In this document: positions 1-14,237 of the stretch, piece after piece
Numbering within the stretch: the first letter of the stretch is position 1
How the letters are laid out: the number at the start of each line of letters is the position of its first letter
NCBI RefSeq assembly: GCF_016802725.1
Contig: NC_052664.1
Coordinates: 28,971,275 to 29,035,274 of the forward strand
Direction of reading: 5' to 3'
Source: Solenopsis invicta
Lineage: Eukaryota; Arthropoda; Insecta; Hymenoptera; Formicidae
DNA: 64,000 nt
Translations under genes and position numbers: made by a program
The notes under the pieces: model-generated
Database searches by the model: none
Seen by the model: the letters and a program-made list of their open reading frames with translations, nothing else
What the model was told of the DNA's origin: nothing

Positions 1-252
1 AATCCGCGATGTTCCATTAATAATTACAAAATTCGAAAGTAATGCCTCAGTAACTCGAAAACACAATTAAATTATTTAAAAATGCATTAAATAAAAAATT
101 TTGCAAAAAAAAACACGCTCTATTAACAAACAAATTGATATATCGTGCCTCATCATTATTAAAATTTAACGATCAGTATATCTTTTCGCGCTCACTATTC
201 GAAAATAATAAACAAATTACGATTTAATTGGCGAAAAATTGAAAACATGCCG

Positions 253-254
<2 letters not shown>

Positions 255-304
<50 letters not shown>
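255..304. repeat. (AT)25 microsatellite
   Basis: About 25 uninterrupted AT dinucleotides. The tract is self-complementary and can extrude as a cruciform. Confidence 0.97.
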
Positions 305-306
<2 letters not shown>

Positions 307-3300
307 GAATCCAAATGCCGTTAGTCCGGGAGTAGTTATCTGTGGTGTTTTTTATACCTCAGCAACAAGCAAATAAAGTTCAGTATAATAGTTTTTTCGT
401 TTTAATCAAAATCCTATCGTTTTCATTTTTTTTTTACTTTAAAAAAATATATTGAGTAAATTTATATACGTAATGATCTTAAATAAATTATAGAACAGTT
501 TTTCGTTTACGCGAAAGAAAGTAAATGTTTATTGATTTTGATCAATATTAAACCGATTTATAGGATAACGATAATGCTTCAAAAATTAATGTATCGCATT
601 ACACATTAATATACATACCCGACATACGTTCGACCGTTGCAATGTTCATTATTATCTTCTTATACTTCGTTTTATTTTTACTAAATATTAAATTTAATAT
701 TAATATTTTATTAAATCGATATATCATAATTAGGCTGAAGATGACTAAGTCAAGTCAAAACGTACGTACGTATTGTTCAAATATATATTTTTTTAATCAA
801 ATATGTTCTTTCCACCCTTTAATTCGTCGTTGACCTATCTTCTTTGGACGAACGAGCGTACTAGATTATTTAGATGGCCAGTCTCGGATTATAAAATACG
901 TATCTATAAATATTAAAGCTACACTATAATTACGAGAGAGTCATTTATTATTTCTAATTCCTGTCGTCCCGATTCAGAGTGAATAAGTTACGCAAGATAA
1001 CTCTATCTGCCTTTCTGAAATAATGGGTATCTTGAATCATTAATTGCGGGAGTTAATCAGTCGTATGCGTGATACTGATAATCATATCGTGCTTACGAAA
1101 TATCGCTCGTCCGGTCTCTTGATACCTGCCGCGACCACGTTCCGCGAGAGAATAACGCTACGGACATACGCAACGGCACGCACCGTTACCCGCTCGCTCG
1201 AGCTTCGGCCACGCGAGTGACAACACGATGCACGGTAGTCTTGCGTATAATAGCATGCGGCATACGTTATCGAAACAAATATCAAAGGCTGTAACAGCTA
1301 ACCCGCCCTCGTTACAACGAAATATTTGCGTACCATAAAATTGTTCGTTGAATATTCTATTTTCAATCTCGACAAACGCGCTGCATTATTATTTTGTTTT
1401 GTGAATTGCCATTAAAGTTGATTAAGACTGAGGTTAATTTCGCTCGACTAAAAAACTTTATCGAATTTTAATATAAATATCGTTATTTAAATTCTGAGCA
1501 CTATTTTATTATTTAATTCTTTTAAAAATAGTCGTTAAATGTAATATTTATTTGGAGAATTAAATTTATTTTTGTTTTGAAAAACCCAATTATTTAAATT
1601 GTATCTATTATTACTTTCTCACATTGTAAAAATAGCAAGATTATGTAATTGTAACGAATCAAAAATATAAAATTCATCTCATTTTTTTCAGTTTATTACA
1701 TATTAATAAAGTATTATACGATAGTTGCGAGACATATCTTGCATACATCTCTCTGCAACAAACAATAAGTTTTAATCTAAAATTTTGTTAAAATAAAAAA
1801 GTCTAATGGAATCCATTATGTTCACTTATATAGTGTCAATGAGACATGAAAGTGATATCACGCGGTATACGGATTAAACAACTTTAACCCAAAGAAGCGG
1901 CGACCTCGCAACGCCAGCTTAATTACACTTAATCAGCCGAAATGACGGAATAACGAGTTCATTCGGGGTTCATTCTGCGGCTAAATGCGGTCGTACGCGG
2001 TTTTTCATCCTCGAACGGCGACGCCATAATTCAATGTAATTGCCGGAGCTAGTATTCAAGGCACTTCCTTCCTGAATGCTGCGCGAAATAACCGTAAGAA
2101 AAATTTATTCGAGTGCGGTAAAGTCGATCTTGCGAGTCCTCTCGCAAAAATAAAACTTGTCCAACTAAATCAGAGGCAAGTATGAAAATGTTTTTCTTTT
2201 TGTACTATTTATTTTATAAAATAAGATATTGCTCGTCTTCAAATTTGTTTTCTCTATTTTAAGATTGCTCCATCCAAAAAAAAAATACATTTTTTTTTTT
2301 CGATCTAAAACGCAACTTTAAAATGATGAAAAATATAATCTAAGATTCTCAAAAATACTTTTAAAAAGTGTTAAAATATTTAATGCTTTATCACAAAATT
2401 ATTTGTCAATTTATCTATCTTATTATTCTCTGCTCTGCATTTTTACATCTATCATTCTTTGCAATTATCTGCATTTTTTTATACGATTCATATATCTTTA
2501 TTTTAAATAGTTTATTTTATTGATTTATGTACTTTGCGAATAGATCGTAAATATATCAATGCAACATTCTCTGGATCTTCCTTCTAGCTCGCGTTATATT
2601 TAAAGAATCCTAAGATTTTGAATAGAAGTTCTGATCTCGGCACGAGAGATAAGATCAGCTCTTAAGTATTCCTAAGAGCCCATCGGTACACGGCATGGAA
2701 TCGAGCGAGCTTAATAAGAGATGACGTGAGTCGGTCGGTTTACCTAGAAAAAAAAGGACCAGGATTCAGGAACTGCCGCTCCCATGGGAGGCCACGTCGT
2801 CGTTGTCGGAAATCCGAGCAATTAGACGTGCCACGGTGCAAACGTCAGTTACGAAGCCCAGGCCGCGTTGAATCAAGGGGTACGCGGGGAATGGGAAGAA
2901 GAGCGGGAAATGTTTTAAAGCGAGCTTTATTGAAATCTGGGTTAACACTCGACTAGCTTGACTGTCGGTCGAGTTGTGCAGTCGTTTCGAACCGCCGTCG
3001 CTGCGCTATCATCGGTTCCCCGTCGCCACACCCCCTCGATTCCCGAGGGAATAAAAGCCGATGCGGGGGCTCGGCAAATGCCTCACGACTTCCACTCACT
3101 CGAGAATGGCGTAATTACCGATGTTGGCAATTAAGCAGCGCACTTTACGTTTCGCGCCTCCGTTGTCAATTAAGCGACCCGGCGGTACGGGCCACGACCT
3201 TACTCGAGGAACTTTCATTTGCAAAGACACGTTAACGTTATCAATATACTTCGGGCTCGGTAACTTCTTTGGTACTTCTTATGAGATTTCGAACGTCAAG

Positions 3301-3598
3301 ATCTTTCAACGATTTCTTGTGTTTGGAAAATTATGCGAATAAATAAAACACTAAAAGTAAATTTAAGCGGAAATTATTGTGACCAAGAGTGCAAGAATTT
3401 TCGCGAATTGTGTTATTTTAATAAGCATGTAACGTAATATCAATTTCAATTATTATTATATACGCGATACTATGTAAATGTTATGTAGGTAAAAACGAGA
3501 ATCAACCTTTTCATTCGGTTTTTAATGTAAATAAAATTAATAACAAAAAAAAAGTTGACTATTTCAGTTAATCTACTTTAATGTTTTTGCATTTTGTT

Positions 3599-3634
3599 AA
3601 TAAAATTTAAAAAATAAAATTTAAAAAATAAAAT
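3599..3634. repeat. 14-bp AT-rich tandem repeat, ~2.6 copies
   Basis: The unit AATAAAATTTAAAA is repeated twice and then starts a third time, inside a very AT-rich stretch. Confidence 0.8.
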
Positions 3635-4130
3635 GTATTTAAATACATAAAAAACTTTTGCTCTCAATTATAGTATGTTGTAACACAAAATTTAATATAA
3701 AAACGTATTAAGTTATTCAGTTATTTGTTAATTTATATAATATTGTTTTTATTACGTTATTAAATGTTTAATTTTTTCTCGAATTTTTATACAATGCAAA
3801 AAATACAGGTATCATATTGTAATATATGCATTTATGTTTTACTTTGATTAAATGTGAATTATAGAATGTATTTACTTGTGTATTTAGCATTTAATTAGTT
3901 AAATAACACAAAATGTAAATATAAAATGAAATACATTATAAAAATGACGACAAACTGTCTAAAGCCCTTGAGCCCTCATAGGTTGCCAAAGTTTTCACGA
4001 AAATCCCAACAATACCGTCTCGGGTCACGAACCAGGGCCGCTTCATCAGTCCGGGGAAGTCGATTAATTCAATTAATTCAATCTGGTAATTGCTTCCCAT
4101 CGATCTTGGCCCTACAAAGTCGGGTTACCT

Positions 4131-4156
4131 GGTGGTATATACCTGTATATACCACC
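4131..4156. repeat. Perfect 11-bp hairpin
   Basis: GGTGGTATATA, loop CCTG, then TATATACCACC: a perfect 11-bp stem with a 4-base loop. Confidence 0.85.
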
Positions 4157-5688
4157 CGTCCGCTTTTTCTCGATTTTCTCACCCATCCTTTCCTTTCCGT
4201 CCTTAGCCAAGTGACAGTCGCTTAAGGCTTTACGGCACCAGCTTCAAGAAACGCGCAAGAAAAGGAATAAATCCGATTTTCTTCTTATTCTGCGTCACGT
4301 TCGTTCGTGGAGAGTTTAATCAAAATACAATACGATTTTTTAAACAGCCGGGATTAATTCCAATCAAATTTAAATCGCGGTAACGTAACGGCAGAGTAAT
4401 TGAACATTTTTTTTTCAGGCAGCGACTTTAGTCATTTGTAAGCGACGGTTGGTAAAGTTAATATTATTTATATCCGAGTAAATTTTTTTTAATAACTATA
4501 CAAATTAATTAAATTGCATTAGAAACGTAAATGAATAGTAGGAATAATTAGAAAGATTGTTAAAAAATTGGATTATTTAAAAATAAATTAAAGGATTTGC
4601 TTAACGCAACTTTTAACTCGGGGGAAAAAAATAGTGGATTTTCGTAAAATAAATAATGTATGGGCGAACAACCACGGCGCAAGATTACCGCTAAATTTAA
4701 TATGTGGAAGCCTACAATATAATTTAAAGCGATTTAATATGACAGAAGACGGAACGTTATTTTGTGCCAAATTTTCCACACAAGCGGGCGTCACGTAATT
4801 TCGCAGTCAGACTTTTAGAATGTTACCGTGTTTGCATTGTGTTAACTTGCAAATAGCTCGAGAGACATTCATCGAATTGTTACGGCGGTGGCACCGCGCG
4901 CTTCTAATTGCTCATAACGAATCTTGTTTTGCAGGCTGCATTGCCATCGTCGAAGCATTGAAACGAGGAAACTTCGGCGAAAACGCGAAGTCGATATCGG
5001 ACGAACGATGCGCGACCCTCGGTCGAATTTCCTGTTTATGCAAGCTAATCTACCCGAAGTATTATTTTGCGCACGCGTGAAACTTGTCCCGGTTGCACTT
5101 GTCGCACGAAGGATTCGCAAAGTTGGCAAATATCGAAATCTACTCCTCGTTTTTTTTTTTTTTTAGGGCCGCCATCCTTCGCAGGCGTCGTTCTGCACAG
5201 ATGCCGTTTTTCCGAGATGCCATTCTTCGCGGATAAACAGATTTACTATTTCTTTTTCTTCCGGTTTAACATCGTAATAACGAAGTTTATACTGCTAAAA
5301 GATTGGAGCGCAAACTTATGCGTTATATTGTGTACTCGTTAACTTGTACTTGTATTATAAATTGACTTTAGTCATATAGATTACGCGTGCAACTTTGTTC
5401 ATCAGCACGTATGTGTTCAGTAAAGTGCTCTCCAGCAAGTACTTAATTAGATTATCTCTTCAAACATCCGTTATAACAAATCGAAGTGTTTTTATAAGAT
5501 GTAGTTTATTTTATAACTGCTTCCATATATTTGCTGTTTTCTTATTCTTCTGCTCGATGAGCAGTGACGTGATATATGTTGTATATCCAAAGTTTAACAA
5601 TTTTTTAATATTTTTTTAAACATCGAACAAATAATTCAAGTATCACCTATTTAAAAAGTTCTTGAAAAGTAAGAAAATTTTTGGTAAA

Positions 5689-5742
5689 AAAATAAAAAAA
5701 ATAAAAAAAAATAAAAAAACAAATAAATAATAAATAAATAAA
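5689..5742. repeat. A-rich low-complexity tract (AAAT/AAAAT)
   Basis: Runs of AAATAAA and AATAAATA units make an almost pure A/T purine-biased tract. Confidence 0.85.
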
Positions 5743-8297
5743 CACATCTTTGCAAAACTAAAAAATAAAAAAAGCAATTATCAAAGAAAGATTTTTATCA
5801 GGAATTTCGCATATTGGTAGCCGATTTTTTTTGGTAGGGGAGGGGCGAATTGCGGCATCGACGCCATCGTAGTAGTTATGAAGTTCGCGCTCTGAAACGT
5901 CGAATGCAAGCGACGGCACGAGAGTTCCTCAGATTATGCTAATAGGACTCTCTCGTCGTGCTCGATAACTAACTGGATCAAAGTTTTCAATTAATAACTT
6001 GTCACCGACGGCGATACCTTACTCCAAAACTTCGCGCATTACTCCGCGCGTCAAATCGGCCCTCGTTACAGTATTTTCGACAGGAAGGTTCTCGTAGGTA
6101 GATCACGCTGCTAATTGGCAGTTCCGCCGATCTCACCGTCGCCCGTTCGCAAGTTCGTGTGTTGATATTAGTTATTATCCGCTCTGATTATGCTGAATAC
6201 CAGCAAAACTATCATATCTAGACAAATATGTGCAAAAACGATAATTTATTATCGTCATTATGTTATTTACGATCATATTAATTTACTTAACATCAAATTA
6301 TTGTTGGCATCTTCATATTTATCCGTAGTTTAAGAGCACATTAAATATTAATCGCGATTAAAGTTCTATACCGATAATATTCAATAGTAATTTCAATACA
6401 TTAATTTTTTTTATTACAGCAAATATTTTTCGATTATTAAAATGTAAATTTTATTTCGTTTTATTTTATTACAAATTTTAATTTTGAAAAGAATATGTTT
6501 TACTTCATTCAAAATACTTCATAGCTTTTTACAAAACATACGAGTGGTACGTACATCTTTAAGAATTTGACCCAGATTTTTTACGATAAAAAAGCAAAAG
6601 TAAAAAAAAAAAGGATTAAGTTTCGCGCGTATTAACCATATCTTTAACATTTCTACAGCTTTAAAAAAAAAATCTGATTTGCTCACCCGATTCTTATCTT
6701 CGTGTATTTTTATCTGGAGAAAAAGCAGCATTCAACTCCCGATTCCGATCTTTCGGCTTTTCTCTAACAATTTAATTTAGCCGGTTGCTTACGAATGTAT
6801 ATCGAGCATGGCATTCCGTGCGCGTAACCCACGCTCTCAAGACACTGATTACGGAATCGTTTGCTAAAAATTGCGGTACGAGATCGGGCGGTAGCGTTGT
6901 GCATTCGGCACACGTAATCGACGGCGGCTGTAGGTGTGCACGGCAAACATAGAATGCGATTCGTTCCAGGATGGAAAATATGAAAAAAAAAGATCTGCAA
7001 AAAGGACGGTGCGCGGCAGAAAATAGCGTTGTGCGACCTGCGAGATAATAATCTCTCGCCGCAAGCCGGTGGAAATGGCACGAAAAAAAATGTGATCAAA
7101 ATATCATTTCTCGCGAAACGGCAGCGTACGATTCCGGCACTCGAAGACGGACTCGAGGACATCTTCTTCGAAGTGTTTGCAGAAGCATTGAGAATCCCCG
7201 CGAGGTGCTGTAGATCTTAACAATGGTATGGAGTTTGGAGAATCATTTATATCTACTAACACTCGACGCCATCGCGCAATTGTAAATTTGAATTGTCTCG
7301 CAACTCGGTTGATAACACTCGACGTCGTAAAGCTGTACGATATTTGTAAAACAAAAACTCTCAACTCGTGAACATTTCGATTCACAAACTTTTTGATCAG
7401 TGACTTTTTTATCTGTTAACTTTGTACGATCTATATTTTTTTAGAGCAATTTAAAAATGTCTGGAGAACTTTTAACTCTGCGTGTCGTTCAACGCGTTTC
7501 GATAATTTCATTTTCGATTTTGTGCAAAGAAACGAATGGAATAATTGAAAGAGTTAAGACTACGAGCATAGAACAAGAAATTTTTGATGATAAAAACTAG
7601 TCGCGATGGATAAATATATAGAAGTACTCATTATTTTATAAAAATTATGCGTAAAAAATTGTCAATAATTAATACGCACTCCCGTTTATTCAACGGTTTC
7701 AATTATCACTTTGGGCATCATATATTACAACTATCCTTTCACTAAGTAGAGAATTTGATAAATTAAGCGTGATACTAGAAATCCCGTACGAATGCGTTAA
7801 CGAGAGGACGTTTTGATTTCAACGTCAATGGGGAAAGATAAAAAATTCAAAAAAAACTTTCTTCTAGCGAGAATATCGTGCGAGCGTACATATCGCGTGA
7901 TTCCGCGCGTAATTATTGCACGGTTTTTACAGCGGAATTTGATTTCTTTGTGAATACTTTTTACCTCGTACTCGAACGCGCACGGCACGGTATCGGCAGA
8001 GCTCATTGTTCGACACTGCTCGAGGTTTGATTTCGATTTTTGGACATTGTCGAAAAACTAATCCGATGTTTTATAAATTAATCACTGCGCATGAGGATTC
8101 ATTGTAATATATTTTGCGTATCATTTTGCTCAAGCATTTTCTAATCATTCAGTGCAAAATCTTATTCATTTTTCAAATCTTGTTTTTATTCGTTACCATC
8201 ATTTTCTTCCTTAAGATCAATTTGACACAAGGATGTGAGTTTTAGTTTACACGTCGTTTATGATTTACGCCCGACGATATGTCTGCAAAGATCCAAA

Positions 8298-8303
<6 letters not shown>

Positions 8304-8343
<40 letters not shown>
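8304..8343. repeat. (GA)n microsatellite
   Basis: About 20 GA dinucleotides. Read on the minus strand this gives a meaningless Ser-Leu run. Confidence 0.97.
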
Positions 8344-8348
<5 letters not shown>

Positions 8349-8809
8349 TTTAAGGCGATTCGCGATAATTAAACGGTTCTGAGCACCGCCGCGTCGTGCC
8401 GTTCGCGAAACGATGGCGAAGACGAAGCAAGTAGCTGGAGACGCGGCAATGTAATCCACGAAAATCCGATTTTCCTCAGCAAGAAGAATGATTTACATAA
8501 ACCTTTTACCGGAAACGGAGAAACGGAGTTACCGCGAGTTAAGGGAGCGCAAACGAGAAGTTCACGTCGCTACCATGGGGGGCGAAAGTTGTTATACGAA
8601 AATATGGGAGGGAGGAGGAAGAGAGACACGTAACGTCGGGTTGCCGCCGTTGTCGGGTCGCGCATTCGGAAAATAAAAGCGCGGCCACAAGTGCGACGGA
8701 CGCCGCCGGTCGGGGAAAATTTCATTTTGGACCGACGCTCGCGAGCGTAAACGGATTAATACGAGACAAGTGCTTTTATTACTCGGACGCCGGTTTCGTC
8801 GAGCGGCCG

Positions 8810-8843
8810 TCTCTCCCTCTCCCTCTCCCTCTCTTTCTCTCTC
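8810..8843. repeat. (CCCTCT)n pyrimidine repeat
   Basis: Imperfect CCCTCT hexamers run into a CT tract inside the CpG-rich 8.2-11 kb block. Confidence 0.9.
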
Positions 8844-9271
8844 GCCCTCTGTACGAACGCGATTAATTTCTCTTGTTGTTCTTCTTGATTACGTCGCCAC
8901 GACGAACGAGTAAATGTTACATTTGTGAAACAAGCTCCTCGGATTTGCGACACGGAATGGCAACACGATGTAATCGATGTAGCGGTACGCGACGATAAAT
9001 TTTAATAACGTAAAATTAGTGTTGGAACCAAGTTGACGTTAACAATTGTAAATCTAAAATATTGATCGTACTTCTTTGATGTAAATTAACTTGTTACTTT
9101 TCGCCACGTTTAAGATGCTGTCGTATAAAATGTTAATTGTAATATGCAAAGTATTAATTTCATATGGACTGTTTTGTAACTACGAAACTTTGAGAATTTA
9201 ATGGAATTATGAGCAAGAGCTAATATGTTGTCGTTGCTGTTGTGTGTTATTAAATTATATTTATTATCGTC

Positions 9272-9290
9272 ATTATTATTATTATTATTA
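9272..9290. repeat. (ATT)6 microsatellite
   Basis: Six ATT trinucleotides. Confidence 0.9.
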
Positions 9291-10471
9291 CGTTATACGC
9301 TTTAAATATTTTAATTTATACATTCCGCTCATTTCCGTATTTGTCCCCCGATGTTTGTTGTAAATTTACATCGCTTTTATATACATACATATGTATATCT
9401 CGTAACTAAACGTGTTCGGTGCTCTTTTTGCGGCTCTCGCGCGCGTCTCTGACCTGCCCTAAACTTTTTTTCTTAATTTAACGCGTATCGTGAGAACCTT
9501 ACAACAAAGGTTACTACCCATCCACCTATTAACCGACCTATAAAAGGTGCGTTTACATTTTTACGAAAAATTGGACGAAGGGAAAAGAGCGAAAACCACC
9601 GCGGCCGACGGACCCGGTGCAGGTAGATCTTGCGCGGAGAGAGCCGTAAAAGACCGCCGCGTCTTCGCCGGTGAAGTTCATGGCGCAGGCAAACCGCACG
9701 CCAGGCACGAACTTTATTTGCGTATACGGCGTGCACTTTCGCAAGACGATGAAAAGAAAACAAACTCCTGGTTTACAGCGAGCTCTCCCGCCTTTCTTTC
9801 CTCTGTTTCCTACTCGTCTTCCTTTCACTCATGATGATAAAACGCGCGGTACGAAGGGAATCGGATAAGACTCTTCGCGCAGAAATGAGATGGCAACGAC
9901 GAAATGCGAAAAAAGGCGTTTGATTTCTCCCACGTGTATATTGACTGAGAAGACTTTTCGAACCAGAAGACTCCCGTACTTACACCTGCACCGAGGCAAA
10001 AATCATTTCCCGGAGTCGCTCGAGGAAAGAATATCGTCGACCGTCTTCGCCGGTCGTGTCGAGTATTTTTCGAATATCCATGATAAATGCATACGTTTTC
10101 TCAAAAATTACGCGACGAATAAAAAAAATTTATTGTATAGCCACCAGCTCTATTTTCTTTTTTTTTTTATCCCTTTCTCCACCCCGGCCTCTTCACTAGT
10201 TGTACCGTACATTTACTGGCCCTATACACTGTCGCTGTAAATCTCACTCAGAGGGACCGACTGTGAATTAACTCTTTTGGACGTGAGAGGGAATCACGCG
10301 AGTTCCATTCAAAACGGCCGCGCTGCCCTCGATTCCGCTGGTTTGAAAATTTTTTCCATTTTTTACATCGTTAGAAAGTGCATTATTCCGCGCGCCACTG
10401 GATGCGCGCGTGCGTTTGACGCATAGATAAACGGGTATCAGGGCGGTCGGTGAAACGCCGTTAATCCTTTG

Positions 10472-10534
10472 TTTCTCTTTTTTCTTCTCCCTTCCTTTGT
10501 CTCTCTTTCTCTCTCTCTCTCCCCTTTCTTTTTT
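10472..10534. repeat. Polypyrimidine tract with (CT)n
   Basis: Almost pure C/T over about 60 bases, with a central CT dinucleotide run. It lies within the CpG-rich block. Confidence 0.85.
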
Positions 10535-10823
10535 GTTCTGTGCAGCCCGATGAAGCGTCGACGAAACACGACGGAGGCGGCGCGGATTATTTTTCCCGGT
10601 CGAAATCGCGAACTTGGAGAGATCGGACTGCCGGGGCTGAAATCGAATTATCGAAACGAAAATACATTCGTAACCGAGAAATCGCCGCGCACCATCGTCC
10701 GCCGGTAGTTCGTCGTCCCTCGACGCACATAACTCGCGTCGTCGCGGCACGAATCGGATCGTTGCTCATGGAGCGGCCATCTACCCCTGACCGGGGGCTC
10801 GTAACTTTTTTTTAAAACCCCGT

Positions 10824-10876
10824 CACCATCGCCGCCGCCGCCGCCGCCACCGCCGCCACCGACGGTGGCGGTGCCC
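10824..10876. repeat. (GCC)n trinucleotide repeat with GC hairpin
   Basis: Repeated GCC/CAC triplets. The 3' part, CACCG-ACGGTGGCGGTG, is complementary to the preceding CACCGCCGCCACCG, giving a GC-rich hairpin. On the minus strand it encodes a poly-Gly run, which is not evidence of a gene. Confidence 0.9.
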
Positions 10877-11980
10877 ATTCGCTCGATATATGGAGGGCGA
10901 AGGGATATACGCAGAGTTAGAGAGGTAAGGTGCAGGAGAGAATTTATTTACCTCAACGTGCGCGCCATTTGAACGCCACGTTGGTACCGTCGGGCTAGCT
11001 TTTGTAAGTCGTTAAATGCGCGCAACTTGAAACGCGCAAGTTTCCGTGGTAAAACCCGAAGTAATTCCAGACATTCTTACATTTAGGCGCATCCCGGTGT
11101 CACTTTCGCGGAAAGAATGAATCTCGTTGAATTTTTTCTGATTTGCTGAGTTCTGAGAGACGTGCACCTGCGCGTCCATAAAAGTTCTACCATACATTTA
11201 CGAGAGAGTCATGCCGCTTTAACTTGAGGTGTAATAAATAATTGGGGGAGGGAAGAAAAAACGTACTCAATTGCCAAAAGATAACTTTTAAAAGTTCACT
11301 CTCGAAAGTCTGTTTTACAAGGGAATTCCATAAAAACTGAAACTTGCGACATTTTACGTTACGCAATGTATCTAATATGCACATATTTTAGCTAAGCCAA
11401 AGGAAATGGGTATTATACGCCGACTTTAATAAACAAGGTATTTAGCAGTTAGTACACTGAGAACTGTATGCATGTCGGTTAATACGGGAATACAGAACGT
11501 ACGTGTATGTATAGTGGGAGAAGCGATATAGGTTTACATATAACGTCAGAGTTAAGCTTTGGGTACGCTCGGAATTCTATAGTGTACGGCACGCAGCTAC
11601 ATTGTTGTCACGAAAGTGCAGCATTTTTGTCATTTACCTCCCCATGAACGGTAGAGTGAAATCTCTAGTGAAATATAGTAAGATACATGATAAAATTTTA
11701 CAGCGCCTTGGAGAATTTCTTGACTTCTCGCGACATTCGGAGGAATGGACTTTTCAAATTTCCCATATCCACGCGCGAACTTCCAACTATTTTATAAATC
11801 TAATTTAAAAATGTTCCATCCGCGTTGGAACTTTTTGTCTTCTCCGGTCGAAATGCTATCTAAGCGCGCGGCATACGATACGTTGCTTCAATTGTCATTC
11901 TCAAAAATATTTTTGCAATACATTGTTCAGCAATATTAATGCTTTTTCTATTCGTCCGACTTTATCAAAATATCGCAATG

Positions 11981-12017
11981 TTAGGTTGGAACAAAAAATA
12001 TCCGTCCTTTTTGCAGC
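11981..12017 (+). mobile_element. mariner-type terminal inverted repeat remnant
   Basis: TTAGGTTGGAACAAAAAATA followed by a TCCGTCCTTTTTGC block matches the layout of mariner-family termini in insects (TTAGGTTG, an A-rich step, then CCGTCC and a T-run). The next roughly 150 bp may be the decayed 5' untranslated part of the element. The preceding bases are TG rather than the expected TA. No complementary end (CCAACCTAA) is seen within 1.5 kb, and no transposase reading frame is detectable, so only one end survives or is recognisable. Confidence 0.5.
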
Positions 12018-14237
12018 TTATCGATTTGCTTCGATTCATTTTGTTGAGCAAAATATGAATTTCTCATCAACATTACGAACGATATCTCAGTGTATACAAT
12101 CGTGCATTTATAACACGTCTGGCATATCAATAAGATCAGTGAGATTGGTTTAAATTAAATTTCATATTTCTTTCAGAGACGCGTAAAAAAGTGCACTGCC
12201 GAGAAACAAAAGAATGCAAATACAATTACGCAAGTTAAAAAGTCAATGTAACTATACGTATCACATGTATTCTATTTCTCACGAGAAGTTAAAATCCCAT
12301 CAATTTACATCCATTATACCTTTACCTCATGTTTTTAGTATTTTTCATATACACGGAGAATTAATTCGATTTATTCGCGTATGTAGCAAGTAATTTCTCT
12401 AAAGATATCCAACCGCAAGTAGACACAAAGTTTCGCGGAAACTGCCCTTCCGATAGTTACACACACGAATGGTTTCCATTATTCCACTAGAATAAAATCG
12501 TGTCTACGAATCGCATTGTTCCCATCGACGTTCTACATTTATAGAAATGGAGATCGCCGCGAAAATTGCGCATAAACTACCAAGGAATTCTTTGTCTCGA
12601 CAATAAAATACAGTTAACAAAAATTGTATAGTATGCTTTTTTCAAATACCACAACGTTCATTCCATAAAAAAAAATTTATTTAATATACTTTTTGTCCTA
12701 CTGCATAATAATAAAATCCAAATTCAACGATTCTCTAGTAGTGTATGTACAGTACTCTTAATAAAAATAACAATTACAGCTATTGTTACCTGAAAAGATA
12801 TAAATGATATACAATCACAATTCTGAGAAAGTGTACTAAAAGAGCTTTTTTTCCAACAAAGCTTGTTGTTAATGGCAGATCGTCTTTTCGAAACGACAGA
12901 TCTCGTGCTAGAGATAAGATAAAGTCGAGGTAATTAATTTCCTTTATTGAGGTAAAGAAAACGGGCCCTCGTTATAGTACACGATATCTCCTAATTAGTC
13001 TAAACGATTCTGCGCTCGGATCGACATCGGGCGGGAGGATATACCTCGCAAGGAGGTATCGAATCCGATTTCGAGACACGTCTAACGAGCAACATAACTC
13101 GAGGCATGCCCGGGACTGTCTTGAGACGTATAAGAAAAGTCTCGAATGCAATTATAGCGGTATGTCAGTTTAGCATAACAATAAATATCGATACGTATCT
13201 AATTTATTTATATAATATATGAATTTGAAATATCTCCCATAAAATTAGTGATTTTTTTCTTCCTAGCGACAACGAACAGTCAGTCATATTAGTCGACACA
13301 ATTAATCAATTAATCCTTAATTTTTTTTATATCTCAAGATCAAGGTTGAAACATGTATTGTAATTTGATATATGTAATTTTTCTTTTCAGTTTAAGTACA
13401 ACTTTTGTCTTAAAGTAAAGTTTAATTAAGGGCTATAATGCTTGATGTGGTTAGTTTTAAATTATTTCCTTTTCTCTTGTCTGCGTCATATTTTAATAAC
13501 GAATTTTTACAAAGGGTAAGAAAACATGAGCATCTGTTATTATTGCCAACTTGTACGAATAAGCTCGTTTATGTAAAATAATAATAACTATGCTTTGTTT
13601 GATTTCTTTTTTTACGCGAATTGCAACTTTTGCGAATGTAAATGTTTCACGGTGTCTCGCTCGTCTATTTCCTGAAATACTTCATATATAACGTACGGTG
13701 TGTGGTCAAGAGTTAAATATGGAAATACTAACTCTAAGTTTTACGCGTATGTTTGATGTCGCCTTGTATACACACAACTTCTAGTGCTTCTCCAGTTTCA
13801 TTGTAAATAAGTTTCTGGATCCTTTTAAACGACCATTTATTAAATTCTACTCGTTTCCTTATGAATGTCGAATCTACCAAATTCTATATATGTAATGCAA
13901 AAACAACGCATATAAATAAATTTCTATGTAATCTCCTTCTTTGCACACATACTATATCTTCACACGGGATAGTAGAATACTTAAATATAAACCAAAGAAT
14001 AAAAGAAAGTTTAAACATACAATAGAAGTGTGATAAGCTTTTCAACCTTTTGAACGGCTAAAACTAAAGTTTGCTATACGTCATGTAAGTATTTCAAACG
14101 GCATTATCTTTAAAATCACGATCCCATCGACCAAGCGTTTCTTGCCCGACAAACCCCAGTAGTTTTACTACATTTTAGTTCTAAGTGAGTTTATTTAGTT
14201 TAATTTTAGAATGTCCGCCCTTTTAACAGTTGGATGG

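Larger units (their letters stand above)
1..3900. other. Non-coding: AT-rich with a CG-richer centre
   Basis: No credible gene. Besides the (AT)25 and the 14-bp repeat, 2,690-3,240 is richer in CG and complex, with a small CCCTCG/CGAGGG hairpin and GGGAATAAAAGCC at about 3,048. A TATA-like reading of that site is possible but unsupported. The rest is unique AT-rich DNA. Confidence 0.6.
3900..8250. other. Non-coding unique DNA
   Basis: ORFs here are short, overlap on both strands (for example at 4,820-5,170 and 6,760-7,390) and have unrecognisable products. A splice-acceptor-like tract, TTTTTTTTCAG, ends at about 4,420, but the sequence after it is not coding-like. Nothing else stands out. 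Confidence 0.6.
8250..11000. other. CpG-rich, repeat-dense block without a clear gene
   Basis: GC content and CG frequency rise. GA, CCCTCT, ATT, CT and GCC repeats all fall within 2.6 kb. Long ORFs occur on both strands (9,553-9,868; 10,268-10,878), but they overlap each other in opposite frames and owe their length to low stop density and repeats. A regulatory region or 5' flanking DNA is possible. Confidence 0.5.

Noticed and set aside
10268..10878. Overlapping long ORFs on both strands, the longest 160 codons
   Set aside because: Their length comes from CG-rich, stop-poor DNA plus CT and GCC repeats, and opposite-strand frames are equally open.
13040..13080. GGTATCGAATCC resembling a tRNA B box
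   Set aside because: There is no T-arm stem and no upstream A box.
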